This document shows positions 34,366 through 43,153 of a stretch of 64,000 bases of DNA, piece after piece. Source of the DNA: Thalassospira sp. TSL5-1 (GTDB taxonomy: Bacteria; Pseudomonadota; Alphaproteobacteria; Rhodospirillales; Thalassospiraceae); assembly GCF_001907695.1 (NCBI RefSeq), contig NZ_KV880637.1:1426001-1490000 (forward strand), read 5' to 3'. The notes under the pieces are model-generated. The model was not told the origin of the DNA. It did not search any database and saw only the letters and a program-made list of their open reading frames with translations. The stretch's first letter is position 1. Every line of letters starts with the position of its first letter. The translations under genes and the position numbers were made by a program.

Positions 34366-35937
34366 ATGACACTTTCAGTTACATTTTGTGGCGCGGCAGG
34401 TGGTGTGACCGGGTCCTGTTACCTGTTACGCACACCGGTTGGTAATTTCCTGATCGATTGTGGCATGTTTCAGGGCAACAAAACGGTCAAGGAACTGAAT
34501 TATGGCCCTTTTCCCTTTGATGCTAGCGACATTCGCGCCGTTTTGCTGACTCACGCCCATATCGACCATTCCGGCCTGATTCCCAAGCTGGTCAAGGCCG
34601 GTTTTATCGGTGTGGTTTTTGCCACCCAGCCAACCTGTGATTTGCTGACCTATATGTTGCCTGATTCCGGCTATATCCAGGAAACTGAAGTGGATCGCCT
34701 TAATCGTCGCAATGCCCGCCGGGGGAAGCCAGCCGTAGACCCCATTTATACGCGCGAGGACGCCGAAAAGGCCCTGAAACGGTTGCGTCCGGTTGAATAT
34801 CATGAATGGGTCGAAATTGTTCCCGGTTTCGAGGTGCGCTATTGGGATGCAGGGCATATTCTGGGCTCGGCCTCTATCGAGATTAAAATAGATGGGGAAG
34901 CCGGTCAGAAACCCAGGCATTTGCTGTTTTCAGGCGATATTGGGACAGGCGAAGCCGTGTTTAACGAGGCCCCCGAAGGCCCGGCCGATGTCGATTATCT
35001 GTTTGTTGAAACCACCTATGGCGACCGGGAACGGGTGGATATGTCGGCGAATGAACGCCGGGGACAGCTGGCCAGCGAAGTGCGGGCCGCCCTGGAGGCC
35101 GGTGGAAATTTGGTGATCCCCAGCTTTGCTGTTGCCCGCACCCAGGAATTGCTGGTGGACCTGGCAGCATTGTTTAACAGTGGCACATTGCCCAAGGCTG
35201 ATGTGTTTATCGATAGTCCGCTGGCCCAGCGCGCAACCGGGGTTTTCGCCCGCTACCTGCCGCCCGAAGATGCCCACGCCCTGACACATCCCAATTTTCA
35301 TATGGTGCCCGATGTCGAGGCCAGCATTCAGCTTGCCCGCATCAAAAAGGGGGCGATTATTTTGTCGGCCAGTGGCATGTGTGATGCAGGGCGTGTGCGC
35401 TATCATTTGAAAAACAATTTGTGGCGGGCGGAATGTACTGTGTTGCTGGTCGGGTTTCAGGCTGCCGGGTCATTGGGGCGTATTTTGCTGTCGGGGGCAA
35501 AATCGGTTCGTATTCACGGCGATGAAATTCAGGTGCGGGCGCGTATTCGCAACCTCGATATTTATTCCGGCCATGCTGATCAAAAAACGTTGTTAGACTG
35601 GGTGAAGGGGCGTTTGCCGGTTCATAAAAAGATTTTCCTGACCCACGGCGAAAATGCCGCGCGGGCAACGTTTCAGGATGTGTTGCTGGCAAATGACATT
35701 GCGCCCAAACTTCTGTCCTGTCCGACACTCGATGAAACGGTCCTGTTGCAGCGCGGGCAGGAACTACAGGCACCGATTGCCAAACGGGGCGGTGCCGATG
35801 CCATGTCGCGCGAAGACTGGCACAATGATTATGCCCGCACCCTTACCGCACTTTCGGAAAAACTGGCCGGTCTTGGCACCAATCGCGAACGCGAAAAATT
35901 ACTGGCGAAACTGGCAGGGATGATCAACCGGGCATGA
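34366..35937 (+). CDS. Metallo-beta-lactamase/beta-CASP RNA-processing hydrolase
   Basis: A 523-residue protein of the CPSF73-like beta-CASP family, usually zinc-dependent RNA endo-/exonucleases. Motif 2 is LLTHAHIDHSGLIP (HxHxDH) near residue 65; the YWDAGHILGSASIEI His, the FSGDIG Asp, VETTYGDR motif A, SFAVARTQELL motif B, LSASGMCDAGRVR and the IYSGHADQ motif C follow. The C-terminal part (RGQELQAPI...) is variable. The ATG at 34366 is chosen over 34348 because GAGGAGG lies between the two, 6 bp before the chosen start. Confidence 0.9.
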   Translation: MTLSVTFCGAAGGVTGSCYLLRTPVGNFLIDCGMFQGNKTVKELNYGPFPFDASDIRAVLLTHAHIDHSGLIPKLVKAGFIGVVFATQPTCDLLTYMLPDSGYIQETEVDRLNRRNARRGKPAVDPIYTREDAEKALKRLRPVEYHEWVEIVPGFEVRYWDAGHILGSASIEIKIDGEAGQKPRHLLFSGDIGTGEAVFNEAPEGPADVDYLFVETTYGDRERVDMSANERRGQLASEVRAALEAGGNLVIPSFAVARTQELLVDLAALFNSGTLPKADVFIDSPLAQRATGVFARYLPPEDAHALTHPNFHMVPDVEASIQLARIKKGAIILSASGMCDAGRVRYHLKNNLWRAECTVLLVGFQAAGSLGRILLSGAKSVRIHGDEIQVRARIRNLDIYSGHADQKTLLDWVKGRLPVHKKIFLTHGENAARATFQDVLLANDIAPKLLSCPTLDETVLLQRGQELQAPIAKRGGADAMSREDWHNDYARTLTALSEKLAGLGTNREREKLLAKLAGMINRA

Positions 35938-36237
35938 CGATATGACGGTTTCTAGAAGCGAACTTTTGGTGTGAAAGCCCAAAAACGGCTGAGGTGTCAT
36001 TCTTTTGGGTTGCTGTGTTTAACGGTTCATCAACCCAGAAATGTCGGGGGATAATTTTATTGCAGCCGCGAAAATGGCGTTGTTGCTGTAATTCGGCCGA
36101 TTTTATGACTTTCTGATATCTGCACGGGCGTTTCTGATGGTTGCATCTCACTGAAATCTGCTAACTATTGGAACGGATTTTCTTGTCATTATCCAAATTC
36201 CTGTCACTTTTATAAAAAAAGGCGATGGGGAGGTTCA
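35938..36237. promoter_or_regulatory. Upstream region of the second glycan operon
   Basis: About 300 bp with no recognisable gene. It contains a 7-bp inverted repeat TGGGTTG/CAACCCA near 36007-36038 and becomes AT-rich toward 36165-36220, where TTGGAA and TATCCA 16 bp apart could be a promoter for the operon. The assignment is weak. Confidence 0.4.
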
Positions 36238-36333
36238 ATGGGACATGGACGACGGAATGGCAGCAAGGTATTTGCTGGTAAGACAACCATGTCTTTAGGG
36301 ACACCCGAATTGCGGACGGTATTATGTCTTTAA
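36238..36333 (+). CDS. Candidate 31-codon leader ORF coupled to the glycosyltransferase start
   Basis: An ATG follows GGGGAGG by 4 bp, the best ribosome-binding site in this area. The ORF encodes 31 residues (starts MGHGRRNGSK, ends RTVLCL) and its TAA at 36331-36333 lies 7 bp inside the next gene, in another frame. The glycosyltransferase start at 36324 has only a weak CGGACGG site of its own, so translational coupling is plausible. ATGTCTTTA occurs both inside the leader (36289) and at the downstream start (36324). No known family is recognised, and expression as a protein is unproven. Confidence 0.45.
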   Translation: MGHGRRNGSKVFAGKTTMSLGTPELRTVLCL

Positions 36334-37547
36334 AGGGCGCACGCGGCTATCGTGTTTTGATCTATAGTCACGACACATTTGGCCTGGGTCATTTGCGGCG
36401 TTGCCGCACCATTGCGCATGCTTTGGTCGATAACAGGGATGATGTTTCGGTGTTGATCCTGTCGGGATCACCGATCATTGGCAGCTTTGAATTTCGATCC
36501 CGTGTCGATTTTGTACGCATTCCTGGCGTGATCAAGCTTTCCAATGGCGAATATACGTCGCTGAACCTGGATATCGATGTCGAACAGATGCTGGCGATGC
36601 GTGAATCGATCATTCAGCACACCGCCGATGCCTTTGACCCCGACCTGTTTATTGTCGACAAGGAACCGCTGGGTCTGCGTGGTGAGGTGGAACCGACCTT
36701 AAAAATGCTCAAGGAACGTCATACGCGCCTGGTGCTTGGCCTGCGTGATGTTATGGACGACCCTGAAACCCTGCGCGAAGAATGGCAGCGCAAAAACTGC
36801 GCGCCCGCCCTTGCCAATTATTATGACGATATCTGGGTTTATGGCCTGCGCGAAATCTGCAATCCGTTGCAGGGCATCGATCTTCTGCCTGGTGTCGAAG
36901 AGAAAATGACCTATACCGGCTATCTGCCGCGTACCGCGACCCGCAAACCTGCCCCTGAACACGGCTCATTGGGCCTTGATGATCCCTATTTCCTCGTGAC
37001 CACAGGTGGTGGTGGCGATGGTGTTAATCTGGTGGATTGGGTGATTAGTGCCTATGAGGCTGATCCTGACATTCCCATGCCTTCGCTGGTGGTTCTGGGG
37101 CCGTTTATGGCCCCGGCGGAACAGCAGAAATTTATGGAACGGGCCGAAAATATCGACAAACTTTCGGTCATCACCTTTGATGCCAATGTTGAAATGCTGA
37201 TGGCAAAATCGGCCGGTGTGATTGCGATGGGCGGGTATAATACCTTCTGCGAAATCCTGTCATTCGATAAACCCTCTATTATCGTGCCGCGCACCGTGCC
37301 CCGGCTGGAGCAATATGTGCGGGCATCGCAAGCCGAAAAGCTGGGCCTGGTTCGAATGTTAACCGAAGAGGGCGGACGCCCGCCGCTTGAAATGGCGGAG
37401 GCTTTGCGTGGCCTTGCTGCTCAACCAGCCCCCTCAAGTGTGACAGTGCCGGGGCTTATGGGCGGGTTGGAAACGGTGTCATCGATGGTGGAGCAATGGT
37501 TGCCCCGTACTGGTGGCCTGCCTGAACCCGAGTATGCGACGGCATGA
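36324..37547 (+). CDS. MurG-like (GT28-fold) predicted glycosyltransferase
   Basis: A 407-residue GT-B fold protein of the predicted glycosyl transferase family known as COG4671. RVLIYSHDTFGLGHLRRCRTIA at the N-terminus holds the glycine-rich acceptor loop; FLVTTGGGGDGVNLVDWV lies at the domain boundary and MGGYNTFCEILSFDKPSIIVPR with RLEQYVRASQAEKLGLV is the donor-binding region. Members are believed to be cytosolic and act on lipid- or sugar-linked substrates. It is the first long gene of the operon and overlaps its neighbour by ATGA. A second, more divergent family member lies at 40601. Confidence 0.8.
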   Translation: MSLKGARGYRVLIYSHDTFGLGHLRRCRTIAHALVDNRDDVSVLILSGSPIIGSFEFRSRVDFVRIPGVIKLSNGEYTSLNLDIDVEQMLAMRESIIQHTADAFDPDLFIVDKEPLGLRGEVEPTLKMLKERHTRLVLGLRDVMDDPETLREEWQRKNCAPALANYYDDIWVYGLREICNPLQGIDLLPGVEEKMTYTGYLPRTATRKPAPEHGSLGLDDPYFLVTTGGGGDGVNLVDWVISAYEADPDIPMPSLVVLGPFMAPAEQQKFMERAENIDKLSVITFDANVEMLMAKSAGVIAMGGYNTFCEILSFDKPSIIVPRTVPRLEQYVRASQAEKLGLVRMLTEEGGRPPLEMAEALRGLAAQPAPSSVTVPGLMGGLETVSSMVEQWLPRTGGLPEPEYATA

Positions 37548-38845
37548 TTTCTGCCCCGATGGAAGGTGTTGATCATATTGCCATTGTGGTAAAGGGCTAT
37601 CCGCGCCTGTCGGAAACCTTTATTGCCCAGGAAATATTGGGTATTCAGCAGGCCGGTATTCCCTACCGTATTGTTTCGCTGCGTCATCCGACCGATAAAA
37701 AACGCCATCCCATTCATCATCGTATTACCGGTTCGGTCGATTATTTGCCGGAATATTTGCATGACGAACCCTTGCGCGTATTGGCCGGCTGGTGGAAGGC
37801 ACGCCGTATGCCGGGCTATCGCGCGGCCATGCGGGCCTGGTGGCGCGATTTCAGGCGCGATGCTACCCGCAACCGCATTCGTCGCATGGGCCAGGCGATG
37901 GTGATGGCCGCTGAACTGCCCGCTGACATTACCCGCATTTACGCCCATTTCCTGCATACCCCGGCATCTGTTGCGCGCTATGGCGCGATGATACGGCGAT
38001 TGCCGTGGTCCTGTTCGGCCCATGCCAAGGATATTTACACCAGCCCCGATTGGGAAATGCGCGAAAAACTGGCCGATATGGACTGGCTGGTCACATGTAC
38101 CCGCGCCAATGTGGATCATTTAAAGGCATTGGCGGACGACCCAGCCAAGGTGAATTTGCTGTATCACGGCCTCGATTTTTCCCGCTTTCCCGAAGAATTA
38201 CCTAATCGCCCGTTACGTGATGGCAGTAATGAAAATGATCCGGTGATCATTTTATCTGTCGGGCGGCTGGTCGGTAAAAAGGGCTATGACGACCTGTTGC
38301 GTGCCCTGGCAAAATTGCCAACCGGCCTGCATTGGCGCTTTGTCCATATCGGCGGCGGCAAAGGCGAAAAATACCAGGCTCTGGCGCGGGAATTGGGCAT
38401 TGCCGATAAATGCGACTGGCAAGGCCCGCGTGACCAGGCCGAAGTGATTGCCGCCTGCCAAAAGGCCGATTTGTTTGTTCTCGCCAGCCGGATCGAAAAA
38501 GACGGGGACCGTGATGGGCTGCCCAATGTGCTGATGGAGGCACAGCTTTGTGGTCTTGCCGCGGTCTCCACATGTATTTCCGCCATCCCGGAATTAATTC
38601 GCGATGGGGAAAATGGCCTGCTGGTGCCCGAACGCGATGAAACCGCCCTTGCGATTGCCTTGCAGGATATGATTGGTGATCCGGCAAAGCGTATTCGTAT
38701 GGGGCAGGCGGGCAATGATATTGTGCGTCGCGATTTTTCCTTTCATGCCGGAATGCGCGAACTGGGCCGCCGGTTTGGCATTGTTCCTGCCGAAAAACCT
38801 GAAATTGCGGGTACAGATGACGCACTTGCCACCGTGCGGGAGTAA
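37544..38845 (+). CDS. Family 4 glycosyltransferase
   Basis: A 433-residue GT4 enzyme. The N-terminal half shows IAIVVKGYPRLSETFIAQEI, a colanic-acid/WcaL-like signature, and IYAHFLHTPASVARYGAM. The donor half has VGRLVGKKGYDDLLRALAKLP, HIGGGKGEKYQALARELG, FVLASRIEKDGDRDGLPNVL and MEAQLCGLAAVSTCISAIPELI with both Glu of EX7E. The start overlaps the preceding stop (ATGA); an ATG five codons later is possible. The next gene follows after 5 bp. Confidence 0.88.
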   Translation: MISAPMEGVDHIAIVVKGYPRLSETFIAQEILGIQQAGIPYRIVSLRHPTDKKRHPIHHRITGSVDYLPEYLHDEPLRVLAGWWKARRMPGYRAAMRAWWRDFRRDATRNRIRRMGQAMVMAAELPADITRIYAHFLHTPASVARYGAMIRRLPWSCSAHAKDIYTSPDWEMREKLADMDWLVTCTRANVDHLKALADDPAKVNLLYHGLDFSRFPEELPNRPLRDGSNENDPVIILSVGRLVGKKGYDDLLRALAKLPTGLHWRFVHIGGGKGEKYQALARELGIADKCDWQGPRDQAEVIAACQKADLFVLASRIEKDGDRDGLPNVLMEAQLCGLAAVSTCISAIPELIRDGENGLLVPERDETALAIALQDMIGDPAKRIRMGQAGNDIVRRDFSFHAGMRELGRRFGIVPAEKPEIAGTDDALATVRE

Positions 38846-38850
38846 CCGCC

Positions 38851-39996
38851 ATGCGAATTGCGTTTTACGCCCCGCTAAAGCCGCTTGATCATCCGGTGCC
38901 ATCCGGTGATCGTTTGATGGCCCGGTTGCTGGTGGCAGCCTTAAAACGCGCCGGGCATGATGTGGATATTGCAGCCCGTTTGCGAAGCCGGGTAGGCGAT
39001 GGCAACGCCCTGCGCCAACTACAACTGGCTGAACTGGGCGGCAAACTGGCTCGCCGGTTGCTGCGCCGTTATGAAACCGGTTTTTTGCCCCGGCCTGATA
39101 TCTGGTTTACCTATCATCTTTATTACAAGGCACCGGACTGGATTGGTCCGCTGGTCGCAGCCGAGTTGGGCATTCCCTATATCCTGTGCGAGGCATCCCA
39201 TGCCCCAAAACGGGCAACCGGCCTCTGGGCGGCCAGCCACCGGGCAGTTGAGCAGGCGTTAAAACAGGCCCGTGCGGTTTTGTGCCCTAACCGGGCCGAT
39301 ATGGCATGCCTGGCCCCGGTTACTGGGGGACAGAAACTTCATTTTTTACCGCCTTTCACCGATATTGGCGTGTGGCAGGGGGCGGACAGTCTATCTGCAT
39401 CACAAAAGGATGCGGCGGTAAATTCGGGGCCGGTCGAAATGATCACCGTTGCCATGATGCGCCCGGGCGACAAGTTTCAATCCTTTGTTCTGCTGGCCAA
39501 AGCGCTGGCCGCCCTGCCACCGGATTTGCAGCAAGGCTGGCGGCTGACGATCGTCGGCGATGGCCCGGCGCGAAAGGATGTTGCCGGGCTATTTGGGCGG
39601 TTTGCAGCAGACCAGGTGGTTTTTGCCGGGCAGTGCGATACCGAAAAAACACGGGATTATCTGGCCCGCGCCGATTTATGCGTTTGGCCCGCCATTAACG
39701 AGGCCTATGGCATGGCCCTGCTGGAGGCACAGGCCGCAGGCCTGCCGGTGCTGGCCGGTGACTATGGTGGTGTTGGTGGTATTGTGCGCGATGGCGAAAC
39801 GGGGTGGCTGGTCCCGGCGGGTGATCCGGCAGCATTTTCCCGCCAATTGGCACACTGCCTTGCCAATCGTGCGGTATTAAAACCCGTTGGGCAAAAGGCG
39901 GCACAAAATGCCTTGGCCCATCACGATATTTCAGCGGCAGCAAGGGTGCTGGACTGCGTGATTAGGGATGTTATTGATCAGCGGGGCACCCCATGA
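38851..39996 (+). CDS. Family 4 glycosyltransferase with altered EX7E motif
   Basis: A 381-residue GT4 enzyme: RIAFYAPLKPLDHPVPSGDR at the N-terminus, FTYHLYYKAPDWIGP in the acceptor half, and GDGPARKDVAGLF with VWPAINEAYGMALLEAQAAG in the donor half. The usual second Glu of EX7E (as in GGVPEVV) is replaced: the stretch reads DYGGVGGIVRDGETGWLV, so one donor-binding contact is changed. The substitution may alter donor choice; inactivity cannot be claimed. The stop overlaps the phosphatase gene (ATGA). Confidence 0.82.
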   Translation: MRIAFYAPLKPLDHPVPSGDRLMARLLVAALKRAGHDVDIAARLRSRVGDGNALRQLQLAELGGKLARRLLRRYETGFLPRPDIWFTYHLYYKAPDWIGPLVAAELGIPYILCEASHAPKRATGLWAASHRAVEQALKQARAVLCPNRADMACLAPVTGGQKLHFLPPFTDIGVWQGADSLSASQKDAAVNSGPVEMITVAMMRPGDKFQSFVLLAKALAALPPDLQQGWRLTIVGDGPARKDVAGLFGRFAADQVVFAGQCDTEKTRDYLARADLCVWPAINEAYGMALLEAQAAGLPVLAGDYGGVGGIVRDGETGWLVPAGDPAAFSRQLAHCLANRAVLKPVGQKAAQNALAHHDISAAARVLDCVIRDVIDQRGTP

Positions 39997-40604
39997 CGCA
40001 GGCTGATTTTTCATTTGCCGTTTTGCGACATGGTGCCACATCCTGGAACCGCGACGGACGTATTCAGGGACATAGCGATATTGGCCTGTTGCCCGAAACC
40101 CGCGATCAGTTGTGTCGGTTGCGTATCCCCGGCGAATGGGCCGATCAGCCCTGGTATACAAGTCCGTTAAAACGCACGGGCGAAACGATTTCGGCACTGG
40201 GTATTGACGCGGTTGGTGCATTGCCTGCTGTCATCGAAATGGATTGGGGGCAGTGGGAAGGCCGAAAATTGGCCGATATTCGCGCCGAGCTGGGCGATGC
40301 CATGCAACAAAACGAGGATCGCGGCTGGGATTTCCGCCCCGAGGGTGGTGAAAGCCCACGCGAGGTTTTGCGGCGTGTGTTGGCATTTTTGCGGCAATGG
40401 CCGGATGGTGACTTTGGCGTGACAACCCACAAAGGCGTTATTCGTGCCCTGTATGCACATGCGCGGGGCTGGAACATGCTGGGCAAAAGCCCCGATAAAC
40501 TGCACTGGGATGCCTTGCATGTTTTTCGCTGGTCGGCGGCGGATGGTTTGTCCGTCGCGCAATTGAATGTGCCCCTGATCCCGAGAAAAGGACGGCCCCA
40601 ATGA
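39993..40604 (+). CDS. Histidine phosphatase (phosphoglycerate-mutase-like) family protein
   Basis: A 203-residue protein. The catalytic FAVLRHGATSWNRDGRIQG holds the phospho-accepting His of the RHG motif near residue 13; WYTSPLKRTGETI supplies the second Arg, EMDWGQWEGRKLADI the acid, and VTTHKGVIRAL the second His. Its position inside a glycosyltransferase operon suggests removal of phosphate from a sugar phosphate or sugar-alcohol phosphate intermediate, by analogy with heptose or ribazole phosphatases; the substrate is not known. Both ends overlap neighbours by ATGA. Confidence 0.85.
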   Translation: MTQADFSFAVLRHGATSWNRDGRIQGHSDIGLLPETRDQLCRLRIPGEWADQPWYTSPLKRTGETISALGIDAVGALPAVIEMDWGQWEGRKLADIRAELGDAMQQNEDRGWDFRPEGGESPREVLRRVLAFLRQWPDGDFGVTTHKGVIRALYAHARGWNMLGKSPDKLHWDALHVFRWSAADGLSVAQLNVPLIPRKGRPQ

Positions 40605-41746
40605 CCGATGTAATGATTTATGTGCAGCATTTGCTGGGAATTGGTCATGTCCGCCGTACCGCCTTGCTGGTGGCCGAAATGCGCAAACTGGGCCTGACGG
40701 TGGGTGTTGTCAGCGGTGGCATCCCCGATGATGCAATTGATTTTGGGGCCGATTGCATCATTCAATTGCCCGCGTGTCGCAGTGCCGATCATGGTTTTTC
40801 CGGTCTGGTCGATCAGGATGGAAAACCGGTGGACGATGCCTGGAAGGATGGTCGCAAAAACGCATTGCTGGCGGCTTATCAAAAACTGTCGCCGCGCCTG
40901 TTGTTGGTGGAAATGTTCCCCTTTGGCCGCCGGGCCTTTCGGTTTGAATTATTGCCACTTCTCGAACAGGCCGGGCAGGAAGGGGTGAAGCGGGTATGCT
41001 CGGTGCGTGATTTGCTGGTGCGCAAAAATGATATCAGCAAGGAACGCTGGATGCGGGACGTGGCGTTATCGCATTTTGACCGGGTGCTCGTACATGGCGA
41101 CCCGGCGGTTTTTGGCTTTGACCGCAGTTTTCCCTTTGCTGCCGATCTGGATGATATGCTGGACTATACAGGCTATGTTGCCGCCAATGTGAAACGCGAT
41201 AACAGCGTATCTCGTGCAGGCGTGGTGGTATCGGCCGGTGGGGGGGCTGTTGGCGCGGATCTGATCCAGGCCGCAATTGCTGCGCGCCCATTATCGGCCA
41301 AATATGCAAAGGCCCGTTGGGATATTATTACCGGCCCGCATTTCCCTGCTGATACTTTTGCCCATCTGGCGGTCAATGTGCCTGACGGGATAACGCTGCA
41401 TCGCTTTTTACCCGATTTTCGCGACAGGTTGGCGCGGGCCGAAGTTTCGGTATCCCAGGCAGGCTATAATACTCTGATGGATGTGCTGGCCGCTGGCGTG
41501 CCGTCGGTGATGGTGCCCTTTGCCGAAGGCGGGGAAAGCGAACAGAGCGAACGGGCCGCGATTTTTGCCGATAAAGGCATTATTTCGCTACTGCCAGCCA
41601 GTCAACTTTGCCCGGATGAACTGGCGCGCGTGATTGATAATGCAGATTTTCCCAAAGAATTTGAATTATTGCTGGACGGGGCGCGTATAGGTGCGGCTAA
41701 AATCAGGGCAATAATAATGGGGAAAGATCATGGGCACCTGGGATGA
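40601..41746 (+). CDS. MurG-like predicted glycosyltransferase (second copy)
   Basis: A 381-residue GT-B protein of the same broad family as the 36324 product. VMIYVQHLLGIGHVRRTALLV is the glycine-rich N-terminal loop, GVVVSAGGGAVGADLIQAAI marks the domain junction, and VSQAGYNTLMDVLAAGVPSVMVPF with ESEQSERAAIFADKGII is the donor-binding half. The sequences have diverged, so the two enzymes probably use different acceptors or donors. It overlaps the next gene by 17 bp. Confidence 0.8.
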   Translation: MTDVMIYVQHLLGIGHVRRTALLVAEMRKLGLTVGVVSGGIPDDAIDFGADCIIQLPACRSADHGFSGLVDQDGKPVDDAWKDGRKNALLAAYQKLSPRLLLVEMFPFGRRAFRFELLPLLEQAGQEGVKRVCSVRDLLVRKNDISKERWMRDVALSHFDRVLVHGDPAVFGFDRSFPFAADLDDMLDYTGYVAANVKRDNSVSRAGVVVSAGGGAVGADLIQAAIAARPLSAKYAKARWDIITGPHFPADTFAHLAVNVPDGITLHRFLPDFRDRLARAEVSVSQAGYNTLMDVLAAGVPSVMVPFAEGGESEQSERAAIFADKGIISLLPASQLCPDELARVIDNADFPKEFELLLDGARIGAAKIRAIIMGKDHGHLG

Positions 41747-42488
41747 CCTTCGCACCGAGCTTGATTGCTGGGCGCAGGCCGGACAACAAGCGACGATGTG
41801 GTGGCGGGACGACGATGCCGTTTCCGTAACCCCGCAGCTTGAGGAAATCCTGTCCTGCGAGCGCAGTTATCATGTGCCTTTGGCGTTGGCTGTTGTTCCT
41901 GGAACGCTTGAAAATGACCTGCCTGAACGCCTTGTTGAAACGGTCGATACCCGTATTTTGCAGCATGGCTGGCGGCATCAAAGCCACACCCCGGCGGACC
42001 GTAAAAAGCAGGAACTCGATGATGTGCGCCCGGTCGAATCCGTCCTGGCGGAGGTTCAATCGGGCTTTGATATCCTCACCACGCGATTTGCAAGCCGTTT
42101 TTTACCCGTTATGGTTCCACCCTGGAACAGAATTGCCCCTGCCGTTTTGCAGGGCCTGCCTAAAATAGGCATCCGTGCGGTTTCAACATTTGGGGCGCGC
42201 AAAGCCAGCCAGCCGATTGACGGGTTATTGCAGGTGAATACCCATATTGATGTGATCGACTGGCGTGGAACCCGTGGATTTGTGGGGGAAAGCCCGTGCC
42301 TGGCGGCGATGATTGATCATTTGCAGGGCCGCCGTACCGGCACATATGACCCGGAAGAGACTACCGGTCTTTTAACCCATCATCTGGTGCATGATGCGCC
42401 GACAACCACCTTTTTGCATGATCTGTTTTCGTTTGAGCATCCCGCTCTGCAATGGCAGGCCATTCCCGGGGTGTTTCCGTGGCAATAG
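41730..42488 (+). CDS. Polysaccharide-deacetylase-like protein
   Basis: A 252-residue protein with NodB-type carbohydrate esterase features: MWWRDDDAVSVTPQLEE near residue 23 (Asp pair for base and metal), LQHGWRHQSHTP near residue 78 (HxxxH-type metal ligands) and VMVPPWNRIAP, the Arg/Pro motif. The family removes acetyl groups from N-acetylated sugars with a divalent metal. No signal peptide is visible, so a cytosolic intermediate, as in LPS or mycothiol-type pathways, is more likely than finished polymer. It overlaps the preceding gene by 17 bp. Confidence 0.75.
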   Translation: MGTWDDLRTELDCWAQAGQQATMWWRDDDAVSVTPQLEEILSCERSYHVPLALAVVPGTLENDLPERLVETVDTRILQHGWRHQSHTPADRKKQELDDVRPVESVLAEVQSGFDILTTRFASRFLPVMVPPWNRIAPAVLQGLPKIGIRAVSTFGARKASQPIDGLLQVNTHIDVIDWRGTRGFVGESPCLAAMIDHLQGRRTGTYDPEETTGLLTHHLVHDAPTTTFLHDLFSFEHPALQWQAIPGVFPWQ

Positions 42489-43153
42489 CGGTGGACCAGT
42501 TTTTAAAAGACAGCCCGGTGATAACGGGTGGATTAGGTGATACAAAAGTGAATATCAGTGAAGCAGACCTGAACAACAGCCCCGTGGTACCGGAAGGCCA
42601 GGACAGCCGTAACACCGATATCACGGTGATGCAGTATCCGCGCCGTGTGGTGATGCCCGATTTGATCCGGTCGGTGCTGGGGATTGTGCTGTGTGCCGGT
42701 ATCGCATTTACCCCTGATGTGATCGAGTTGCTGCGCTGGATCGCCGGGGCGCTGATTTTGCTGTTTCTGGGTTATCTGTTACGTACCCTTTTTCGGTTGG
42801 GAGCGCGTATTCATGTATCGGACTATGGGGTGCGGCAAAGCGGCGTGATGTCGGGCTCGGCTTTTGGCTGGTCGGAACTAACCGGTTTTCGCCTGCGTTA
42901 TTTTAGCACCTGTCGCGATGGCAAAAAGGGCTGGTTTGAAATGACCCTGGAGGCGGCAGGGACCAAACTGGTTGCGGAATCAACCCTGAACGGGTTTGGA
43001 CGTCTTCTGGAACTGGCACGCGATGCCGCAAACGAAAACCAGATTATGATCGACGACGTGACACGCACAAATTTGTTGCGCATGGACGAGGCGGATAATC
43101 TTGTCAAGGCGCAGATCAGCGGGCGTGGCGGGGTAATGGGCGAGGGGCAATGA
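42479..43153 (+). CDS. Membrane protein with PH-like domain, unknown function
   Basis: About 224 residues if started at the GTG at 42479; an ATG at 42452 would give 233. The first ~55 residues are polar. Two hydrophobic segments follow (SVLGIVLCAGIAFTPDVIEL and WIAGALILLFLGYLLRTLF), then a cytosolic region resembling bacterial PH-type domains (HVSDYGVRQSGVMSGSAFGW, ELTGFRLRYFS). I recognise no specific family. It overlaps the deacetylase-like gene by 10 bp and the ABC ATPase gene by ATGA, so it bridges the glycan and transporter halves of the operon. Confidence 0.6.
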   Translation: MAIAVDQFLKDSPVITGGLGDTKVNISEADLNNSPVVPEGQDSRNTDITVMQYPRRVVMPDLIRSVLGIVLCAGIAFTPDVIELLRWIAGALILLFLGYLLRTLFRLGARIHVSDYGVRQSGVMSGSAFGWSELTGFRLRYFSTCRDGKKGWFEMTLEAAGTKLVAESTLNGFGRLLELARDAANENQIMIDDVTRTNLLRMDEADNLVKAQISGRGGVMGEGQ

